Shown: positions 1-4,636 of the stretch, piece after piece
Layout: each line of letters starts with the position of its first letter
How positions within the stretch are numbered: the stretch's first letter is position 1
Assembly (NCBI GenBank): GCA_023132075.1
Contig: JAGLYT010000105.1
Span: 1-5,895, forward strand
Direction of reading: 5' to 3'
Source: a bacterium
GTDB lineage: Bacteria; CBDUZB01; JAGLHV01
DNA length: 5,895 nt
Notes under the pieces: generated by a model
The model's database searches: none
What the model was told of the DNA's origin: nothing
Seen by the model: the letters and a program-made list of their open reading frames with translations, nothing else
Program-made: the position numbers and the translations under genes

Positions 1-120
1 TTCGCGACTGAAGGGAGTCGGAGGGCATCGTGTTTACTTACTGCGCAAAAGTTATCTGTGATAAACCTTTGATAATCAGTAATTCGCTGTGGGGCAGTTG
101 ATTCAAAAAGACTTAAATTT
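1..120. other. Unassigned left-edge segment of higher GC with small hairpins
   Basis: No gene can be named here. The first 60 bases are 50% GC, clearly above the rest of the window, and the value falls toward 120. Both plus-strand frames that are open at the edge stop early (stop codons near 59-61 and 70-72). One minus-strand frame is open from the rpsO promoter to the window edge but has no ATG, GTG or TTG start in this stretch. Two perfect 5-bp hairpins are visible: CGACT at 5-9 with AGTCG at 16-20, and TTATC at 52-56 with GATAA at 60-64. It could be the tail of an upstream gene, the end of an insertion element, or part of a structured RNA. The sequence does not decide between these. Confidence 0.3.
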
Positions 121-128
121 TTAAAATG

Positions 129-157
129 TTTACAAAAAAAGCAAAATATGGTACAAT
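129..157 (+). promoter_or_regulatory. Sigma-70-type promoter of the rpsO-pnp-accB operon
   Basis: A -35 box TTTACA (129-134) and a -10 box TACAAT (152-157) are separated by 17 bases. A TGG immediately before the -10 box gives an extended -10 element. Transcription should begin near 164-165, leaving a leader of about 48 bases before rpsO. The leader contains only a weak A-T hairpin (TATAA at 165-169 with TTATA at 175-179), so no S15-binding leader structure is evident. Confidence 0.75.
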
Positions 158-196
158 AACGTTTTATAAGTAGTTTATATTGAAATTAAATAGAGT

Positions 197-203
197 AAGG
201 AGG
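197..203 (+). promoter_or_regulatory. Ribosome binding site that fixes the rpsO start
   Basis: AAGGAGG is a full-strength Shine-Dalgarno sequence ending 9 bases before the ATG at 213. It lies inside the longer open frame that begins with TTG at 180. That, together with the S15 family length, excludes the upstream start. Confidence 0.85.
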
Positions 204-212
204 TTGTATATA

Positions 213-482
213 ATGAGTTTAAACAAAGAATCAAAAAAAGGAGTTGTTGAAAAATTTAAAATTCATGAGAAAGATACCGGATCTCCTCAGGTCCAGGTCG
301 CACTTTTAACTTCTCGAATTGAATATTTAAATGAGCACTTTAAAACGCACAAAAAAGATCATCATTCTCGTACAGGGCTTTTAACATTAGTAGGGAGAAG
401 GCGGAAGTTGTTAAATTATTTGAAGGAGTATGATCTCAAAGAGTATAGGCAAACTATTAACAAATTGGGTTTACGCAAATAG
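213..482 (+). CDS. rpsO: 30S ribosomal protein S15
   Basis: This 89-residue protein is the small-subunit protein that binds the central domain of 16S rRNA (three-way junction of helices 20-22) early in assembly of the 30S platform. The family is nearly always 88-89 residues, so the length is exact. Family signatures are visible: [16 protein letters not shown] (21-36), the rRNA-contacting segment [11 protein letters not shown] (46-56), then [10 protein letters not shown] (61-70) and a basic C-terminus ending LGLRK. The ATG at 213 is chosen because a strong Shine-Dalgarno lies just upstream; the open frame extends 11 codons further to a TTG, but those residues do not belong to S15. The gene is first in its transcription unit, with pnp 37 bases downstream, the classic rpsO-pnp pairing. 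Autoregulation by S15 is known in other bacteria, but no recognisable S15-binding structure is seen in the short leader here. Confidence 0.97.
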   Translation: MSLNKESKKGVVEKFKIHEKDTGSPQVQVALLTSRIEYLNEHFKTHKKDHHSRTGLLTLVGRRRKLLNYLKEYDLKEYRQTINKLGLRK

Positions 483-519
483 AAGATGTTAATCAAACAA
501 AAAAGGGAGTGTTAATGAA

Positions 520-2604
520 ATGAGATTTAAATTAGGGGAAGAAGATTTGATAATACAAACAGGTGAATTGGCTAAGCAATCTAATGGTTCTGTTTTAGTA
601 CAATATGGTGGAACGGTAGTGCTGGTAACGGTAACGGCGTCTTTTGAGGTAGAGGAGTCAATGGATTTTCTTCCTTTATTTGTAGATTATAAGGAAAGAA
701 CTTATGCTGCAGGAAAGATTCCCGGCGGATTTTTCAAAAGAGAAGGAAGACCGAGGGAAAAAGAGGTATTAACTTCACGATTGATTGATCGTTCAGTCAG
801 GCCTTTGTTTCCTAAGCAGGTAGACAGAAAAATACAAATAATAGCGATGGTTCTTTCCTCTGATCAGGAAAATAATTCCGATATTCCGGCCATTATAGGA
901 TCTTCTATCGCTCTTGGCCTTTCAGATATTCCTTTTGGTAATCTCATAGGTGCGGTAAGAATAGGAAGAATTGACGGAAATCTTAAGGTTAACCCCTTGT
1001 TATCTGAAATGGAAAATAGTGATTTGGATATTATAGTTACCGGGACCAAAGAAAGCATCGTTATGGTAGAAGGTATTACCAATGAAGTCCCGGAAGAAGA
1101 TTTATTTAAAGCTTTGGAATTGGCTTCTTCTCAAATAAAAGTGATAGTGGAAAAAGAAGAAGAGTTTGTAAAGGAGCATGGGGAGAAAAAAATAGAATTT
1201 AAGGAAAGCAATTTTTTAAGTGAGGAAGATGAAAACAAAATAAAAGAATTCTGTAAAGAGGATATAAATAACACTGCATTAATCAAGGACGGGGAAGAAA
1301 GGGAAAAAATATTAGAAGAAATAAAAGATAAAACATTCGTTCAGTTTAAGGATATTGTTGGTGATAACTCTAAGGCGGTTTCAGAGATAGTAAAAGAATT
1401 GTTATCTGCCCGGGTAAGAAATTTGATTATAGATGAAGGGATACGCCTGGACGGAAGAAAACCGGAAGAGATAAGGCCTATTACCTGCAAGGTCGGATTA
1501 TTGCCTTGTGCCCATGGTTCAGGTTTATTTACGCGGGGGCAAACACAAGCTTTAGCGGTTACTACTCTAGGAACCAGTTCGGATAAGCAAATTGTTGATG
1601 GGTTGGAGAAAGAATATAAGAAAAGATTTATGCTTCATTATAACTTTCTCTCCTTTAGCACCGGAGAGGTAAAACCTGACAGGGGACCGGGGAGAAGAGA
1701 AATAGGGCATGGAATATTAGCCGAACGATCTTTAACACCTGTGTTACCTTCAGATGAAAAATTTCCTTACACCATACGTCTTGTATCTGATATTTTGGAA
1801 TCTAACGGTTCTTCTTCTATGGCATCTGTTTGTGGGGGAAGTCTTTCTTTAATGGATGCGGGAGTTCCAATTTCCGGACCGGTAGCAGGTGTGGCAATGG
1901 GCTTAATTAAAGAAGGGGAAAAATTCAAAGTTCTTACCGATATTCAGGGATTAGAAGACCATTTAGGGGATATGGATTTTAAATTAGCAGGTTCGCGAAA
2001 AGGTGTTACTGCCTTACAAATGGATATCAAAATAAAGGGAGTTAGCTTACAAATTTTAAAAGAAGTTATACAGGAAGCAAAAAACGGAAGATTATTTATC
2101 CTGGGAGAAATGGAACAAGTAATAAGTGATTCCAGAAAGGAAGTTTCTCCTTACGCCCCGAAAATTTCAATCTTGCAAATAAATCCGGAAAAAATCAGGA
2201 CGGTGATTGGTGCGGGAGGGAAAACGATTAGAAAAATAACAGAAGAGACAAATGTAGAAATTAATATTGATGACGATGGAAAAATATTTATTTCCGCAAC
2301 GGAAATTTCCGCTGTAGAGAAAGCCCGGAAAATAATTGAAGATCTAACTGCCGAGGTTGAAGTGGGAAAGGTATACAGAGGGAAAGTTATGCGAATAGTT
2401 CCTTTTGGAGCTTTTGTGGAAGTATTACCGGGACAGGAAGGTTTGGTGCATATTTCTCAATTGGACAAAAAAAGAGTAAATAAAGTTGAGGACATTCTAA
2501 AAGAAGGAGAAATAATTACTGTTAAGGTAATGGAAGTAGATAAGCAGGGAAGAATAAATTTGTCACGAAAAGCAGTTTTAGATAAACAGGAAAAAATAAA
2601 TTAA
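520..2604 (+). CDS. pnp: Polyribonucleotide nucleotidyltransferase (PNPase)
   Basis: PNPase is a cytoplasmic homotrimeric 3'-5' exoribonuclease that degrades RNA by phosphorolysis, releasing nucleoside diphosphates, and can add tails in reverse. The 694 residues match the family size (about 700) and domain order. The first RNase PH-like domain covers about 10-140 (AAGKIPGGFFKREGRP at about 63-78), followed by an all-helical linker to about 300. The second, catalytic RNase PH domain covers about 310-540. A KH domain (about 549-608) and an S1 domain (about 618-687, with PFGAFVEV) close the protein. Active-site motifs are intact: GRREIGHG (391-398), ESNGSSSMASVCGG starting at 427, and EDHLGDMDFK (479-488) with the metal-binding aspartates at 480 and 486. 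The KH loop reads GAGG (564-567), where GKGG or GPGG is more usual. A GGGAG ribosome binding site (505-509) precedes the start by 10 bases. It is probably co-transcribed with rpsO and accB. Confidence 0.97.
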   Translation: MRFKLGEEDLIIQTGELAKQSNGSVLVQYGGTVVLVTVTASFEVEESMDFLPLFVDYKERTYAAGKIPGGFFKREGRPREKEVLTSRLIDRSVRPLFPKQVDRKIQIIAMVLSSDQENNSDIPAIIGSSIALGLSDIPFGNLIGAVRIGRIDGNLKVNPLLSEMENSDLDIIVTGTKESIVMVEGITNEVPEEDLFKALELASSQIKVIVEKEEEFVKEHGEKKIEFKESNFLSEEDENKIKEFCKEDINNTALIKDGEEREKILEEIKDKTFVQFKDIVGDNSKAVSEIVKELLSARVRNLIIDEGIRLDGRKPEEIRPITCKVGLLPCAHGSGLFTRGQTQALAVTTLGTSSDKQIVDGLEKEYKKRFMLHYNFLSFSTGEVKPDRGPGRREIGHGILAERSLTPVLPSDEKFPYTIRLVSDILESNGSSSMASVCGGSLSLMDAGVPISGPVAGVAMGLIKEGEKFKVLTDIQGLEDHLGDMDFKLAGSRKGVTALQMDIKIKGVSLQILKEVIQEAKNGRLFILGEMEQVISDSRKEVSPYAPKISILQINPEKIRTVIGAGGKTIRKITEETNVEINIDDDGKIFISATEISAVEKARKIIEDLTAEVEVGKVYRGKVMRIVPFGAFVEVLPGQEGLVHISQLDKKRVNKVEDILKEGEIITVKVMEVDKQGRINLSRKAVLDKQEKIN

Positions 2605-2615
2605 TTTTTTGTATT

Positions 2616-2619
2616 GAGG
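2616..2619 (+). promoter_or_regulatory. Ribosome binding site that decides the accB start
   Basis: GAGG lies 7 bases before the ATG at 2627 but only 4 bases before the in-frame GTG at 2624. The ATG is therefore the better start. The GTG would add a single extra methionine at the N-terminus. Confidence 0.6.
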
Positions 2620-2626
2620 TTTTGTG

Positions 2627-3112
2627 ATGATAAAGAATAGTAGGGAAAAAATTAAAGAAGATATAACTGTTAAAGAAATAAAAAAAATTTATGATTTAAT
2701 GGTGAAAAGTAATTTATTAGAAATAGAATTGGATGAAAAAAAATATAAAATAAAGATAAAAAGAAAAAGTGAAAAAAGTAATAAAGAAGAGAGAGTTGTG
2801 GTGAAAGAGAATAATGCTTTGGCGGGGATTGATTTAACTGCTTCTTCTTTGGAACAAAAAAAAATAAAAGAAATGGAAACGATAAAGGCGTCAATACCGG
2901 GTGTTTTTTATGAATCCCCTTCACCTGATTCACCGCCTTTTGTAGAAGTAAATGGTATTGTGGAAAAGGGAGAGACAATATGTATTGTTGAAGCGATGAA
3001 GGTGATGAATGAAATTCAGGCAGAAAAAAAATGTAAGATAATAAAAATTTTGGTAAAAAATGGGAAGTCTGTTCAACAAGGAGAGGATTTGTTTTTTGTT
3101 TCTTATTTGTAA
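2627..3112 (+). CDS. accB: Biotin carboxyl carrier protein of acetyl-CoA carboxylase (AccB)
   Basis: AccB carries the covalently bound biotin that shuttles CO2 between the biotin carboxylase and carboxyltransferase components, giving malonyl-CoA for fatty-acid synthesis. The 161 residues match the family. A helical N-terminal domain (about 10-48) leads into a charged, low-complexity linker (about 49-85) and the C-terminal biotinyl domain (about 86-161). The biotinylation motif EAMKVM is at 122-127, with lysine 125 as the acceptor. The segment FYESPSPDSPPFVEV is the 'thumb' insertion typical of AccB, which separates it from lipoyl domains and from the biotin domains of decarboxylases. The ATG at 2627 is preferred over a GTG three bases upstream on ribosome-binding-site spacing. 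The gene starts 22 bases after pnp, suggesting co-transcription. Unusually, its common partner accC (biotin carboxylase) does not follow and is not in this window. Confidence 0.93.
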   Translation: MIKNSREKIKEDITVKEIKKIYDLMVKSNLLEIELDEKKYKIKIKRKSEKSNKEERVVVKENNALAGIDLTASSLEQKKIKEMETIKASIPGVFYESPSPDSPPFVEVNGIVEKGETICIVEAMKVMNEIQAEKKCKIIKILVKNGKSVQQGEDLFFVSYL

Positions 3113-3149
3113 AATAAAAATGAAATTTGTCGTCGGGATTTTTATTTTT
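3111..3149 (+). terminator. Weak A-T-only hairpin at the end of the accB operon
   Basis: AAAATAAAAAT (3111-3121), overlapping the accB stop codon, can pair over 11 bp with ATTTTTATTTT (3138-3148) around a 16-base loop, and the right arm is T-rich. There are no G-C pairs, so it is a poor intrinsic terminator. It is the only candidate for ending the first transcription unit. Readthrough into the next gene is plausible. Confidence 0.25.
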
Positions 3150-3205
3150 AAGTTTTTTTAGTTTAAAAAATAAATAAAAAAAATATTTAAAATTGAATTT
3201 TTTTC
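3150..3205 (+). promoter_or_regulatory. AT-rich tract, probable UP element
   Basis: From 3138 to 3204 only three of 67 bases are G or C (3152, 3161 and 3195), with runs of A and T directly against the -35 box at 3206. This is what an UP element contacting the RNA polymerase alpha subunits looks like, and it suggests strong transcription of the lysine-rich gene. In a genome this AT-rich, chance composition is also possible. Confidence 0.45.
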
Positions 3206-3235
3206 TTGACAGAAATATTTTTTGGGGTATATAAT
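3206..3235 (+). promoter_or_regulatory. Consensus sigma-70-type promoter of the lysine-rich peptide gene
   Basis: The -35 box is a perfect TTGACA (3206-3211) and the -10 box a perfect TATAAT (3230-3235), separated by 18 bases. Transcription should start near 3242, giving a leader of about 40 bases. This is the best promoter match in the window, and the AT-rich tract before it strengthens the case for high expression. Confidence 0.85.
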
Positions 3236-3282
3236 TAAAATGTAAGCACTTAATTTTCAAAAAGAAAAGAGGTGGTAAAAGA

Positions 3283-3396
3283 ATGGTGGTTAAGAAAAAG
3301 GCAAAAAAGAAACCCGCAAAGAAGAAAGTGGTAAAGAAAAAAGTAGCGAAGAAAAAAGTAGCAAAGAAGAAAGTAGCAAAAAAGAAAAAAAAGTAA
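3283..3396 (+). CDS. 37-residue lysine-repeat (histone H1-tail-like) basic protein
   Basis: This very small protein is built from a K-K-K-x-x pentapeptide pattern. After an initial MVV come AKKK, PAKKK, VVKKK and three exact VAKKK units (21-25, 26-30, 31-35), ending in extra lysines. Twenty-three of 37 residues are lysine, and there are no acidic or aromatic residues. It has no fold of its own and should be disordered and strongly basic. Similar alanine/lysine repeats occur in bacterial H1-like proteins that coat DNA, so nucleic-acid binding or condensation is a reasonable inference, not something shown here. Translation is supported by a Shine-Dalgarno GAGGTG (3269-3274), 8 bases before the ATG. 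A consensus promoter upstream and an intrinsic terminator downstream make it a self-contained, probably highly expressed unit of about 200 bases. The repeat is also a 15-base DNA tandem repeat, so its copy number may vary between strains. Confidence 0.8.
   Translation: MVVKKKAKKKPAKKKVVKKKVAKKKVAKKKVAKKKKK
3343..3387 (+). repeat. 15-base tandem repeat encoding VAKKK, three copies
   Basis: Three head-to-tail 15-base units start at 3343, 3358 and 3373 and each encodes V-A-K-K-K. They differ only at third codon positions (gcg/gca and aaa/aag changes). This indicates growth by duplication or slippage with the reading frame kept. Less perfect units encoding VVKKK and PAKKK lie upstream. Confidence 0.8.
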
Positions 3397-3413
3397 AAAG
3401 TGTTTAATATTTT

Positions 3414-3449
3414 AAAAAAAGGGTGGAAGATTGGTTCCACCCTTTTTTT
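3414..3449 (+). terminator. Strong intrinsic terminator after the lysine-rich gene
   Basis: GGGTGGAA (3421-3428) pairs perfectly with TTCCACCC (3435-3442) around a 6-base loop. Seven A residues before the stem and seven T residues after it (3443-3449) extend the pairing and provide the U-tract. The symmetry would let it act in both directions. It separates the lysine-rich gene from the winged-helix gene 31 bases downstream, which shows no promoter of its own. Confidence 0.92.
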
Positions 3450-3480
3450 AAATTGTGCAACAAAAAGAGGAGTTTAATAA

Positions 3481-3678
3481 ATGGTTGAATTGGCTGGAGA
3501 AGTAGCCGGTAGGATATGGGAATATTTAAATAAGAATGGAGACGTTACTATTTTGAATTTGAAAAGCCATTTAAAAATTTCCAATACTTTAATTTGTATG
3601 GGTATTGGATGGCTTGCCAGGGAAGACAAATTAGTTATACAGAAGAAGGAAAAAGGATATTTGATTTTGTTAAAGTAA
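3481..3678 (+). CDS. Small winged helix-turn-helix protein (DUF2582-like)
   Basis: This 65-residue protein has the layout of a minimal winged helix. Helix 1 is about 3-19 (EVAGRIWEYLNKNG), helix 2 about 23-31, a recognition-type helix about 35-47 including MGIGWLARED, and a two-strand wing about 51-64. The IWEYL and GWLARED segments resemble the DUF2582 winged-helix family as I remember it; its molecular role is not established. The whole protein is the DNA-binding-type fold, with no ligand or oligomerisation domain. It could bind DNA or act as a protein-interaction module. The start is supported by AGAGGAG (3466-3472), 8 bases upstream. No promoter is visible between the preceding terminator and the start, so it is probably expressed by readthrough from the lysine-rich gene's promoter. 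Its own terminator follows 17 bases after the stop. Confidence 0.8.
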   Translation: MVELAGEVAGRIWEYLNKNGDVTILNLKSHLKISNTLICMGIGWLAREDKLVIQKKEKGYLILLK

Positions 3679-3695
3679 AATAATTTTAAATTTAG

Positions 3696-3734
3696 ATGCC
3701 TCCTATTATAATAGTTGATAGGGGGCATTTTTTT
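3696..3734 (+). terminator. Intrinsic terminator after the winged-helix gene
   Basis: ATGCCTCCTAT (3696-3706) pairs with ATAGGGGGCAT (3718-3728), giving 11 bp with one G-T wobble around an 11-base loop, followed by seven T residues (3728-3734). It closes the lysine-rich/winged-helix unit just before the uppP promoter. Confidence 0.88.
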
Positions 3735-3735
3735 A

Positions 3736-3764
3736 TTGTTTTTAGTAAAACTTTTTGTTATAAT
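3736..3764 (+). promoter_or_regulatory. Extended -10 promoter for uppP-ftsK
   Basis: A perfect -10 box TATAAT (3759-3764) is preceded by TGT, an extended -10 element, and a TTGTTT -35 box (3736-3741) lies 17 bases upstream. Transcription should start near 3771, about 34 bases before uppP. The -35 box begins just after the T-tract of the preceding terminator, so the two units abut. Confidence 0.7.
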
Positions 3765-3804
3765 TAAAAATTAGTTATTAGAGGGATTAACGGGGGAAAT
3801 ATTA

Positions 3805-4605
3805 ATGTCCTTTATTAAATCGATTATTTTGGGGGTAACTCAGGGAATAAGTGAATTTTTACCTATTTCCAGTTCCGCTCATCTGGTTTTTGTGGAATAT
3901 TTTTTACGAATAAATTCATCCCAGGTGTTGTTTGAGGTATTATTGCATTTTAGTACTGCCTTAGTGGTGATAACTCTGTATCGGAATGAAATTTGGCAAA
4001 TTTTAAAAAGTTTTCATAAATATAAACAATGGAAGACAAATATTTGGTGTCGTACTTTTTGGTTGTTGTTTATTGCGTCTGTTCCTACGGCAATAATGGG
4101 CATTTTTCTGAAGGACTATTTTGAAAAAGCTTTTGAGAATATATTCTTAGTAGCGATTTTACTTTTGGTAACAGGGACTTTTATTTGGTGGGTAGAAAAA
4201 TTTCCTAAAAGAAATAAAAAAAATAGTATTTTGGAAATAACGGTAAAAGATGTATTATTTGTCGGATTTATGCAAGGAGTAGCCATATTGCCCGGGATTT
4301 CCCGTTCAGGTATAACCATTTGTGCCGGCTTATTATGTGGGTGGAGGAGAGAAGAGACAGTACGATTTTCTTTTTTGCTGGCACTTCCGGCTATATTAGG
4401 AGCAAATTGCCTTCAATTTAAAAATTTAAATTTTAGTGGACAGAAAATTTTGTTGCTGCAATATTTAACCGGAATGGTTTTTGCTTTCGTTTTAGGTTGG
4501 GTTAGCTTGAAATTATTGATACGAATGTTAAAAAACCGGAATTTAATTTTATTTAGTTATTATTGTTGGGTTTTAGGAATAATTGTTATTATAAGCATAT
4601 TATAA
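3805..4605 (+). CDS. uppP: Undecaprenyl-diphosphate phosphatase (UppP/BacA)
   Basis: UppP is an integral membrane enzyme that removes a phosphate from undecaprenyl diphosphate, recycling the lipid carrier used for peptidoglycan and other envelope polymers; overexpression of the family gives bacitracin tolerance. The 266 residues match the family, and hydrophobic segments fill most of the chain. Both signature regions are present. The first is QGISEFLPISSSAHL (13-27), with glutamate 17, serine 23 and histidine 26. The second is LPGISRSGITI (162-172), with serine 166, arginine 167 and threonine 171, which line up with the catalytic residues of the E. coli enzyme. The start is an ATG behind a G-rich but non-standard ribosome binding site (GGGGGA, 3792-3797); an in-frame stop at 3772 limits upstream alternatives. 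It opens a transcription unit with ftsK 31 bases downstream and no terminator between. Confidence 0.96.
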   Translation: MSFIKSIILGVTQGISEFLPISSSAHLVFVEYFLRINSSQVLFEVLLHFSTALVVITLYRNEIWQILKSFHKYKQWKTNIWCRTFWLLFIASVPTAIMGIFLKDYFEKAFENIFLVAILLLVTGTFIWWVEKFPKRNKKNSILEITVKDVLFVGFMQGVAILPGISRSGITICAGLLCGWRREETVRFSFLLALPAILGANCLQFKNLNFSGQKILLLQYLTGMVFAFVLGWVSLKLLIRMLKNRNLILFSYYCWVLGIIVIISIL

Positions 4606-4636
4606 ATTGTAAATAAAAAAGTATGGGTTGGAATCA

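Noticed and set aside
180-212. Upstream TTG start extending rpsO by 11 codons
   Set aside because: The strong Shine-Dalgarno at 197-203 lies within this extension, and S15 proteins are 88-89 residues, matching the start at 213.
165-212. Possible S15-binding autoregulatory leader
   Set aside because: The leader is only about 48 bases from the predicted transcription start and forms just one 5-bp A-T hairpin. No known S15-leader architecture can be drawn.
864-1082. 72-codon minus-strand open frame inside pnp
   Set aside because: It lies wholly within a well-supported pnp coding region and shows no recognisable motif.
3243-3252. Small inverted repeat TAAG-CA-CTTA at the predicted start of the lysine-rich transcript
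   Set aside because: Four-base arms are expected by chance in AT-rich DNA, and no second copy was seen to support an operator.
2670-3440. 256-codon minus-strand open frame, phenylalanine-rich
   Set aside because: It is the reverse complement of accB, the AT-rich spacer and the lysine codons of the repeat gene (AAA/AAG read backward as Phe-type codons). It is low complexity, has no family resemblance and crosses a clear promoter and two plus-strand genes.
3474-3728. 84-codon minus-strand open frame over the winged-helix gene
   Set aside because: It is antisense to the better-supported winged-helix gene, its 5' end lies inside a terminator stem, and it has no domain resemblance.
4116-4319. 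67-codon minus-strand open frame inside uppP
   Set aside because: It is a shadow of uppP with no independent support.
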